In this document: in pieces, positions 8,395 to 13,600 of the stretch
How positions within the stretch are numbered: the first letter of the stretch is position 1
Layout of the letters: each line of letters begins with the position of its first letter
IMG/VR virus record: IMGVR_UViG_3300031715_000019
Location: 1 to 33,905 of that record
From: a virus
Length of the DNA: 33,905 nt
Reading direction: 5' to 3' (one strand)
Position numbers and translations under genes: made by a program
The notes under the pieces: generated by a model
Databases searched by the model: none
Seen by the model: the letters and a program-made list of their open reading frames with translations, nothing else
Told to the model about the DNA's origin: nothing

Positions 8395-9705
8395 GTGTTC
8401 CTCGGCGGCACACATCAGGCACAGATCGAGCGGGAATCCCGTGGATACGTTCAAGTATTCAAGGTCCTTATCCCGCTCGTTGCTGCCGCCAACACGATCG
8501 AGTTTCCGGTCACCAGACAGGAAGCTCCGTTCCATCCGCCGAGTTCTGTCGTCCAGGCGCTGGTTGTCCCAACGGCGGCGCCCACTGTCGCGCCCGGCGT
8601 CACATACTTCACGACAACTCAGGAAACCCCGTTCCACCCAGGCCCGACAGTTATTGCCGCGCTGCCTAATGTTGCGCCGCCGAACGTCATTGAATTCCCG
8701 GTCACAACTCAGGAACAGCCTTTCCATCCTGGGTCAACTATCCGAGCGGCATTGCCGAACGTCGCATCGGCAGACGTCGTTCGGTACTTCCCCACAACTC
8801 AAGAGCAGCCTTTCCATCCCGGCTCTGTCGCCTGGCGGCCGTTGGTACCATTCTCGGCTCAGGCCGGTGTGGTCCGGTTCGCAAAGGCGAGCCAGGAACT
8901 GCCTGGGCATCCAGGTCCTTCAACCGCTCCGGCTTTCATTCCTGCAGCCGCACCGACGGTGCTCGGCCCAGTCACCTCGTTCTATGAGGTCGATCAGGAA
9001 TATCCGGATACTCCGAGTGCTTCCGGGGTTCGCCAAAGCCTCGTCACAGCTGTCGTCCATGTTCCTCCTGTACGCTATCTCACGACAGCACAGGAGAATC
9101 CGTATCACCCAGGGCCTTCGACAACCAGAGCCTTCGTCCCCGCTACGGCTCCTATCGTCATTGCCCCCGGTGTCAGATACTTCTCAACTACTCAGGAAGG
9201 CCCTTTCCACCCCGGCTCTATCGCATGGCGGCCGTTGGTACCATTCTCGGCTCAGGCCGGTGTGGTTAAATTCGTACGAGCAAGCCAAGAGGCGCCGAGT
9301 CATCCAGGACCCTCGACAACCCCAGCTCTCGCCATCTCTGCTGCGCCCGTTGTCCTCGGTCCGATCACTTCGTTCTATGAGGTCGATCAGGAATATCCGG
9401 ATACTCCGAGCGCGTCAAAGGTCCAACCCAGCCTCAACCCGATCGTTGGCGGACCGATCAATCTATTTTTCCAGACCCCGCAGGAAGAACCAGGCACTTC
9501 TATTCCAACCATTAGCCGCTCGTTAGTTACGCAACCTATTTTTGTCGTTCCTGGCGTTCGTTATTTCACGGTAACCCAAGAATCGCCTTACCATCCTGGT
9601 CCCAAGATGCTTGGTAATCCCTATTTGTTCGGCGGAGCGCCTGCAGGATTCAAAGTGGTATGGGGTATCCCCTTTAATAAGACCACAGGTGGCGGCACAT
9701 CATGA
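8395..9705 (+). CDS. Twelve-repeat QExPxHPG protein (putative fibrous virion protein)
   Basis: This encodes 436 residues from GTG 8395, nine bases after AGGAG (8381-8385). Nearly the whole protein is a tandem array of about 32 residues per unit. Each unit is a strand ending in Y/EF, then [TS]QExPxHPG, then a Pro/Ala/Val linker such as ALPNVAP. The QE dipeptides begin at residues 42, 76, 106, 136, 167, 201, 233, 267, 298, 332, 363 and 395 (spacing 30-34). Two units carry the variant DQEYPDTPSAS and one reads QEEPGTSIP. It has no cysteine, signal peptide or membrane segment. The regular Pro-rich pattern suggests an extended fibre or beta-solenoid; I do not recognise the family. Its stop overlaps the next ATG (ATGA). 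Confidence 0.78.
   Translation: MFLGGTHQAQIERESRGYVQVFKVLIPLVAAANTIEFPVTRQEAPFHPPSSVVQALVVPTAAPTVAPGVTYFTTTQETPFHPGPTVIAALPNVAPPNVIEFPVTTQEQPFHPGSTIRAALPNVASADVVRYFPTTQEQPFHPGSVAWRPLVPFSAQAGVVRFAKASQELPGHPGPSTAPAFIPAAAPTVLGPVTSFYEVDQEYPDTPSASGVRQSLVTAVVHVPPVRYLTTAQENPYHPGPSTTRAFVPATAPIVIAPGVRYFSTTQEGPFHPGSIAWRPLVPFSAQAGVVKFVRASQEAPSHPGPSTTPALAISAAPVVLGPITSFYEVDQEYPDTPSASKVQPSLNPIVGGPINLFFQTPQEEPGTSIPTISRSLVTQPIFVVPGVRYFTVTQESPYHPGPKMLGNPYLFGGAPAGFKVVWGIPFNKTTGGGTS
8800..9426 (+). repeat. 393-bp segmental duplication inside the QExPxHPG gene
   Basis: Within the repeat gene, the segment 8800-9033 (repeat units 4-6) recurs at 9193-9426 (units 8-10), exactly 393 bp (131 codons, four units) downstream. 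Two patches are almost unchanged at DNA level: the one starting at 8833 and 9226 (TGGCGGCCGTTGGTACCATT onward) and the one starting at 8981 and 9374 (TCTATGAGGTCGATCAGGAA onward). The protein copies share AWRPLVPFSAQAGVV and SFYEVDQEYPDTPSAS. This is direct evidence that the array grew by multi-unit duplication or unequal recombination. Confidence 0.85.
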
Positions 9706-10337
9706 GTAGCCTGCAGAAGAATGTGGCCGGGCAACACATCGGCTTCGTTCTGACGAACATCTCGACGGGTGCGCCCGTCACGGCGGGGGGCGCCGGGAAT
9801 GTTGTCATTGATGGCGGCGCGCAAAATCCATGCGCGGGCACATTCACACACAAGGGTAGTGGTCAATGGGATTACGCGCTGCTGCCAGCCGAAACCAACG
9901 GCACTCAGCTCAGTTTCGCGTTTACGGGAACGGGCGCGATCCAGATCGGCATGAATTTCTACACGCTTGGTTTCGATCCGACGCAGGCAAACTTGCCGGT
10001 CAACCTGATAGAGATCGTCGGGCAGACGGTTCCGACACCGTCGGTGACCGGCGTGCCGCATGTCGATGCGCAGGAGAACAACAACATCATCAGCGGCACA
10101 TGTTCGGGCGGATCGTTGACGACCGCGGTCTGCAGCTCGATCAGCAACCCGTCATCACTCGGAGCAGCGGGGCAACTGATCGGCCGTACGATCATCTTCG
10201 ACACCGCCACCGCCACGGCGAGCCTGCAGGGCCAAGCCTCGAATATCACCAACTCAACGACCGGCGCGACTCCGACCCTGACATTTACGGCCCTAACCAC
10301 GGCTCCTGCTAGTGGAGACACGTTCCGGGTGGTCTGA
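9702..10337 (+). CDS. Decoration/fibre protein with N-terminal SLQKNVAGQ module
   Basis: This encodes 211 residues; its ATG overlaps the preceding stop. Residues 2-90 form the same module as in the gene at 1997-2638: SSLQKNVAGQ, then GTFTHKGSGQWDYAL and LPAETNGTQLSFAFTGTG, closing with IGMNFYTLGF. The C-terminal half starts with VTGVPHVDAQ and runs through LIGRTIIFDTATATASLQGQ to ALTTAPASGDTFRVV. That GDTFRVV-type ending recurs in phage fibre and decoration proteins. The role is inferred as a virion surface protein, perhaps docking the neighbouring repeat proteins. It has three cysteines and no signal peptide. Confidence 0.78.
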   Translation: MSSLQKNVAGQHIGFVLTNISTGAPVTAGGAGNVVIDGGAQNPCAGTFTHKGSGQWDYALLPAETNGTQLSFAFTGTGAIQIGMNFYTLGFDPTQANLPVNLIEIVGQTVPTPSVTGVPHVDAQENNNIISGTCSGGSLTTAVCSSISNPSSLGAAGQLIGRTIIFDTATATASLQGQASNITNSTTGATPTLTFTALTTAPASGDTFRVV

Positions 10338-10735
10338 TGGCCGCCAGCGTCCTTTCTCCAGGTGGCTATCCGCGGTCTGCTTACGGAAGTTTCGCGGGTA
10401 AGCCAGCACTTAGCGGCAAGCCGCTCTGCTCCGTTCTTTCGCCCGGCGGCTATTCTCGCCCGCCTTACGGAAGCTTCGCCGGCAAACCTCCATTCGGCAG
10501 CCGGCCGCTCTGCACGGTTCTTTCGCCCGGCGGCTATTCGCGGCCGCCGTACGGCAGTTTCCACGGCAAGCCATCATCGACCGGCAAGCCGCTCTGTACC
10601 ATCCTTTCCCCAGGCGGCTACTCGATGCCGCCACGAGGGAGCTTCGGCGGCAAGACACCAGTCACGCCGGCCACAACGCACCCCCAGACTCGATTCATGT
10701 CGAATATGGGAACCTTCATGAACCGCCGCGTCTAG
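10337..10735 (+). CDS. Four-repeat LSPGGYSRPPYGSF protein
   Basis: This encodes 132 residues; TGATG overlaps the preceding stop. After MAAS there are four units of 28 residues (5-32, 33-60, 61-88 and a shorter one from 89), consensus VLSPGGYSRPPYGSFxGKP followed by xxxGKPLCT. The tail (TRFMSNMGTFMNRRV) is basic. The Gly/Tyr/Pro/Ser pattern resembles flexible, low-complexity structural proteins. Each of the first three units ends with one Cys, so inter-chain disulfides or metal contacts are possible. There is no signal peptide. It lies directly after a decoration protein and close to another repeat protein, suggesting a virion appendage or glue protein, but the function is unknown. Confidence 0.72.
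   Translation: MAASVLSPGGYPRSAYGSFAGKPALSGKPLCSVLSPGGYSRPPYGSFAGKPPFGSRPLCTVLSPGGYSRPPYGSFHGKPSSTGKPLCTILSPGGYSMPPRGSFGGKTPVTPATTHPQTRFMSNMGTFMNRRV
10349..10666 (+). repeat. 84-bp tandem coding repeat, about 3.8 copies
   Basis: Units begin at 10349, 10433, 10517 and 10601, each 84 bp in frame; the last is partial. The most conserved DNA is the CTTTC[GT]CC[CA]GG[CT]GGCTA core near the start of each unit and the GGCAAGCC segments near the end. Third-position differences between copies show that they are not a very recent duplication. Confidence 0.85.
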
Positions 10736-10745
10736 GAGCATCGAG

Positions 10746-10925
10746 ATGCCTCCAGTATCCCAAGCCCAACGGCGCTGGGCCTTCGCAAATCGCGACAAAG
10801 ACACGAAGGAAGGCAAAGCAGCGGCCGAGTTCGCCGCCGCCGATAAGGGCGGCAAACTGCCTGAGCATGTGAAAGATGGAGAGCCATCTAAGTCACGCGG
10901 CAAGAAATGGTACGACGGGAAATGA
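10746..10925 (+). CDS. Small basic phage protein (SxAQRR type)
   Basis: This 59-residue ORF starts at ATG 10746 a few bases after the previous stop, with TAGGAG at 10734-10739. The protein begins MPPVSQAQRRWAFANRDKD, continues EFAAADKGGKLPEHV and ends KSRGKKWYDGK. Small phage proteins with an S[KQ]AQ[RQ]R start and a GKLPE segment are common near head genes; the exact family cannot be confirmed here. It is highly charged, probably cytoplasmic or capsid-associated. The WYD ending recurs in the next gene and at the start of the one at 11368. Confidence 0.7.
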   Translation: MPPVSQAQRRWAFANRDKDTKEGKAAAEFAAADKGGKLPEHVKDGEPSKSRGKKWYDGK

Positions 10926-10928
10926 GCC

Positions 10929-11138
10929 ATGGCCAAGAAATGGATCGCTGGAGTTATCAAACACCCTGGGCGTGAGAAAAAACGCGCCGAGGAGCATGGC
11001 ATCTCGACGCACGAACAGATGGAGCGTGATGCACACAGTAGCAACCCATCGCTGCGCGGAGCCGGTAAGTTAGGTCTTCGTCTTTCGGCAATGCATCACG
11101 GAGCCAAGAAGCGCAATTGGTACGATCACAGCAAGTGA
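10929..11138 (+). CDS. Small basic protein, WYD-ending
   Basis: This encodes 69 residues starting three bases after the previous stop. The N-terminal IAGVIKHPGREKKRAEEHG is followed by a helix with EQMERDAHSSNP and then LRGAGKLGLRLSAMHHGAKK, ending RNWYDHSK. It is strongly basic with several His. It shares the K-[KR]-x-W-Y-D-x-x-K ending of the preceding gene, so the two may bind the same partner or be remnants of a duplication. No known domain is visible. The next gene's GTG overlaps its stop. Confidence 0.68.
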   Translation: MAKKWIAGVIKHPGREKKRAEEHGISTHEQMERDAHSSNPSLRGAGKLGLRLSAMHHGAKKRNWYDHSK

Positions 11139-11371
11139 TTGCGCTGCTGGAGTTCCGGGCGCCGATTCCCGTCGAGACGCCGTTAGGACGCGGCTATGCG
11201 CTTTTCGTCGAAGCGGATGCGTACGTGCAGTATTGGACTGTGGTTCTCGATGAGTCCGCAGCCTTTGTGACGTTTCGGCAGAGCCTGATCAGAGCGCAGA
11301 ATAGTTACACCCACGGCCGCGGAATCACGGACGACGACATGCGCGATATCGTCAAGCACAAGGAGAAATGA
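11135..11371 (+). CDS. Hypothetical small protein
   Basis: This encodes 78 residues. I chose GTG 11135 because it overlaps the upstream TGA (GTGA); an in-frame TTG at 11117 lies within the previous gene and is less likely. The protein looks compact: PVETPLGRGYALFVEADAY, then WTVVLDESAAFVTFRQ, suggesting beta strands with a GYA turn, and then an acidic-basic helical tail (DDDMRDIVKHKEK). The pattern VxTPLGxGYAxxVE resembles small SH3-like phage modifiers, but this is only an impression. The stop overlaps the next ATG. Confidence 0.6.
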   Translation: MIALLEFRAPIPVETPLGRGYALFVEADAYVQYWTVVLDESAAFVTFRQSLIRAQNSYTHGRGITDDDMRDIVKHKEK

Positions 11372-11691
11372 CAATGGCCGCTTCCTGGTACGATCGCGGA
11401 AAGAAAGACGGCAAGAAGGACGGCGGTAAGCCGGAAGGCATCCACGAGCGTCACGCCCGCGAGCGCGAGGAAACTCACTCGCGGCACCAAAAGGCGCGCG
11501 ACGGCATGCATAAGCAGCATCAAGAAGAACTCGCCATGATGGCCTCGCGCCACAACGATGAGCTCGCCAATGCGCCGGCTGAAGGCGGGGCGCCCGACGG
11601 TAGCGCAACGGCACCTGGCGCGATGAATACGGCAGGCGCTGGCGCCGCGGCCGGTACTCCGCCGGGCGTCTCCGGCGCGAATGCGGCATAG
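11368..11691 (+). CDS. Charged coiled-coil protein with Ala/Gly tail
   Basis: This encodes 107 residues; the ATGA overlap gives start 11368, with a second ATG two codons on. It begins MTMAASWYDRGKKDGKKDGG and continues as a long His/Glu/Arg/Lys helix (residues ~25-65, ERHAREREETHSRHQKAR … KQHQEELAMMASRHNDEL). The end is a disordered Ala/Gly/Pro tail. Such mixed-charge helices with floppy tails are typical of phage scaffold-like or head-filling proteins; that is inference. The start repeats the WYD motif of its two upstream neighbours. Confidence 0.65.
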   Translation: MTMAASWYDRGKKDGKKDGGKPEGIHERHAREREETHSRHQKARDGMHKQHQEELAMMASRHNDELANAPAEGGAPDGSATAPGAMNTAGAGAAAGTPPGVSGANAA

Positions 11692-11701
11692 GCGCCGCGC
11701 G

Positions 11702-12133
11702 ATGGCGCTTTATGGCGGCAGCGAAGCCGAGTGGCCGCACGGCAGAATGGTTAGCCTTGCCCGCAAGCCGCCGGAGCCGCGGCCGCTCGAGGCGTCACCG
11801 CAAATGCGGCCGGTCGAGTATCCATACGGTTGCTGCCTTTCGTTCGACGATGAAACGATGGCGGCACTCGGCCTTAATGGGGAGATGCCGTCCCCTGGCG
11901 ACGTGCTCGAGTTCTTCGCCACAGCCGTCATCACCTCGGCTAGCAAGGATCCCGTGACCGGCCACTGCCGCGTCGAGCTCCAGATCACCGAGATGCTTCC
12001 GCACGAGGAAGAGGCCGCCTACGAGGACGCGATGGAAGAATCCGCCGCGCGCCGCGAGCGCTGGTATCCCGGCGACGGCGAAAAAGCATTCGCTCCTTTC
12101 GATGGAAACCGCGAGGTGGAACCCCACCCATGA
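11702..12133 (+). CDS. Capsid-staple-like head stabilisation protein
   Basis: This encodes 143 residues from ATG 11702; ATG 11681 (overlapping the previous gene) and ATG 11747 (MVSLARKP) are alternatives, and none has a strong ribosome-binding site. The core PVEYPYGCCLSFDDETMAALGLNG, followed by PSPGDVLEFFATAVITSASK and RVELQITEMLPHEEE, matches a widespread small phage protein family of the pattern YPYGL.L.LddetL.kLG….G….a.a.VtsvS…..v.LQItdM. I recall this family being described as capsid staple or head-stabilising. The function is by family resemblance, not verified. The 3' end is duplicated 205 bp downstream. Confidence 0.65.
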   Translation: MALYGGSEAEWPHGRMVSLARKPPEPRPLEASPQMRPVEYPYGCCLSFDDETMAALGLNGEMPSPGDVLEFFATAVITSASKDPVTGHCRVELQITEMLPHEEEAAYEDAMEESAARRERWYPGDGEKAFAPFDGNREVEPHP

Positions 12134-12134
12134 C
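12077..12134 (+). repeat. 58-bp direct repeat, left copy
   Basis: This begins GGCGAAAAAGC and ends CCCATGAC. It covers the last 18 codons of the staple-like gene and its stop. It aligns without gaps to 12282-12339 with 48 of 58 identical bases by my count. Both copies end a gene in the same frame (GEKA…NRE.E..P then stop) and both carry an ATGA stop/start overlap. Confidence 0.85.
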
Positions 12135-12152
12135 AAGCCAGCGCGAGGCTAT

Positions 12153-12338
12153 ATGAAGTCGCATAACAAGCCAAAACGGGAACGCAAAACGACACGCGCT
12201 GAAGGTCAGGCTTTCGCCGATCGCAAACAACGCAATCGTAAAAGGCGTAAGGAAACGATCAGGTGGTTACTGGGGTGGCGCGGCGAAAAAGCGTCCCCTC
12301 GTTTCGAAGAAAACCGCGAGGCGGAGCTCAACCCATGA
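12153..12338 (+). CDS. Small very basic protein between direct repeats
   Basis: This encodes 61 residues from ATG 12153, which follows GAGG; an in-frame ATG at 12102 would overlap the previous gene by 32 bases. The protein is extremely Arg/Lys rich (HNKPKRERKTTRAEGQAF, RKQRNRKRRKETIRW), which suggests nucleic-acid binding or a nucleic-acid-associated internal protein. Its last ~18 residues (GEKASPRFEENREAELNP) duplicate the end of the preceding gene (GEKAFAPFDGNREVEPHP). The gene therefore seems to have been created or inserted together with a duplicated junction. Confidence 0.6.
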   Translation: MKSHNKPKRERKTTRAEGQAFADRKQRNRKRRKETIRWLLGWRGEKASPRFEENREAELNP

Positions 12339-12339
12339 C
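12282..12339 (+). repeat. 58-bp direct repeat, right copy
   Basis: This is the partner of 12077-12134, offset 205 bp. It codes for the C-terminus of the basic protein and overlaps the start of the next gene (ATGACC at 12335). The equivalent ATG in the left copy (12130) opens only a nine-codon reading frame, consistent with that copy being the one cut off from its original downstream gene. Confidence 0.85.
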
Positions 12340-12592
12340 CCAGAAATGTCGCTTGACCGCCCGCGCGCAAATAGGTGGTGAGATCCGCGAGCCTGGACAC
12401 GTGTTCGAGTTGCCAGACCGACAAATCGGCCCGCATCGCAGCAAAATGACCTCCCACGAGACGATCGACATCACCAACGATTCCCGCCGCGTGTTGCCCG
12501 ATTACGAGGACGAGCCCCTTTATGAAGTGTGGGACGGCGAGAATTGGGTGAAGCCGGGAAAGGCCGAGTCGGACCGTGACCGCACCCGTTGA
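12335..12592 (+). CDS. Hypothetical small protein upstream of tail tube gene
   Basis: This encodes 85 residues. ATG 12335 overlaps the upstream stop (ATGA), so I prefer it over the in-frame GTG at 12263. The N-terminal half reads like a small beta domain of the type seen in phage head-tail proteins (CRLTARAQIGGEIREPGHVFELPD), followed by a polar, acidic segment and DEPLYEVWDGENWVKPG. Phage proteins with a similar A…GG.iR.PG..FeL… pattern exist next to connector genes. The exact function is unknown. It overlaps the tail-tube start by 17 bases. Confidence 0.65.
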   Translation: MTQKCRLTARAQIGGEIREPGHVFELPDRQIGPHRSKMTSHETIDITNDSRRVLPDYEDEPLYEVWDGENWVKPGKAESDRDRTR

Positions 12593-13379
12593 CCTCTGCA
12601 ATCTGGCCCTAGACCAGATTTCAGCGCGGACCTCTATCACCAGCCTCAATCCCGCCTCGCCGCCGAATAACATCGCGGCGCAGGTGGCCTCGCGCACCTA
12701 TCAGCTTCAGGCCGACGCCGTATTCCGGGCCGCGCATTGGAATTCTGCCCGGCTGCAAGGACCGCTGACTCTTCTGCGGGCGGCGCGCGGCACTCCGGAG
12801 AATCCGGCCGGGACGACGCTGCCTGAGCCTCCGATTCCATGGCGGTACGAGTACGCATATCCTAGCGATGCCCTGCTGATTCGCTTCGTTATCCCGAAGG
12901 CGCCGAACGCCGTCGGCACCGTTCCGCTGATGACCAATGTGGGGTTCCTGCAGCGGCCCGTCGTGACGACGAGCCTGCCTTTCGTTCCAGCGATCGACTA
13001 CGACGCCAACGCAAATCAAATCAAGGTCATCCTGACCAATGCGCGCAATGCGGATGCGGTCTATACGGGGCGGATCGCCAACTGCGATCTTTGGGACGCG
13101 AGTCTCCAGAACGCCGTCATAGGCACGCTCGCCGCCTGGTTCACGCTGCCGGTCACCGGCGATAAGGCGATGTTGCAAGCACGCGTGCAGCTCGCCGTGG
13201 GCTTCATTAACGCCGCGCGGATCTCAGACGGCAACGAAGGGATCACGTCAGGCGATATCCCGGTTGACTGGATGCAGATCAGGAACGCGGGTGCCGGCTG
13301 GGGCGATGGGTTCTCCTTCGGACAACCCTATGTGGCCGGCTGGGATTCCATCGCGATGCCTAACGGCGTCAGCTATTGA
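12576..13379 (+). CDS. Tail tubular protein A (T7 gp11-like)
   Basis: This encodes 267 residues from GTG 12576. The start region, PVDLCNLALDQISA, is the hallmark of T7 gp11-type tail tubular protein A in alphaproteobacterial phages. Further features are VFRAAHWNSAR, then the long aromatic segment WRYEYAYPSDALLIRFV. Later come a nucleotide-independent packing core (AVYTGRIANCDLWDASLQNAVIGTLAAW) and a C-terminal loop (WGDGFSFGQPYVAGWD). Proteins of this family form the ring joining the portal to the nozzle and gate DNA passage; they act in the virion. The length is somewhat more than T7 gp11 (about 196 residues). It is followed by the nozzle gene, as expected. Confidence 0.88.
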   Translation: MTAPVDLCNLALDQISARTSITSLNPASPPNNIAAQVASRTYQLQADAVFRAAHWNSARLQGPLTLLRAARGTPENPAGTTLPEPPIPWRYEYAYPSDALLIRFVIPKAPNAVGTVPLMTNVGFLQRPVVTTSLPFVPAIDYDANANQIKVILTNARNADAVYTGRIANCDLWDASLQNAVIGTLAAWFTLPVTGDKAMLQARVQLAVGFINAARISDGNEGITSGDIPVDWMQIRNAGAGWGDGFSFGQPYVAGWDSIAMPNGVSY

Positions 13380-13585
13380 GCCATGCGCTCCAATTCAAAG
13401 AGATGGCACATCCGCGGTGTTTGGGTCGGAAGCCATTTATCGCGGTCTTCCCACTGCACGACCGTCCATAAATCGTGATCGATGTGCGTGCAAATTCCGG
13501 TTGGGCCGGACCGGCCTCGCATTCGGCAACGATCCCCCACGAGAGGAATGTTTGGCGGTGCCTTCTGTCTCTTTCTTGCGCTCAT
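13373..13585 (-). CDS. Small minus-strand hypothetical protein between tail genes
   Basis: On the minus strand this encodes 70 residues, ATG at 13585 and stop at 13373-13375, overlapping the tail-tube stop by seven bases. It fills the only sizeable gap between tubular proteins A and B, which supports it as real. The sequence looks like a folded small domain: VGDRCRMRGRSGPTGICTHID, then LWTVVQWEDRDK and CHLFELERM, a beta-strand pattern like SH3/KOW-type small regulators. It is basic at the N-terminus. It would need its own promoter, presumably inside the start of the nozzle gene; I found no convincing one. No homologue is recognised. Confidence 0.55.
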   Translation of the reverse strand: MSARKRQKAPPNIPLVGDRCRMRGRSGPTGICTHIDHDLWTVVQWEDRDKWLPTQTPRMCHLFELERMAQ

Positions 13586-13600
13586 GATCTTCTGTAAGCC

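Noticed and set aside
8393-9526. Long overlapping frame (377 codons) across the QExPxHPG gene
   Set aside because: It is Arg/Ser-rich and mirrors the repeat codons of the better frame; the 8395-9705 frame has the clear protein repeats, a ribosome-binding site and the ATGA coupling.
9959-10564. 201-codon minus-strand open frame with repeats
   Set aside because: Its repeats are the antisense of the LSPGGY repeat gene and of the decoration gene, both better supported on the plus strand.
10349-10666. Tandem repeats considered as a CRISPR array
   Set aside because: Units are in-frame, contiguous and coding, with no spacers.
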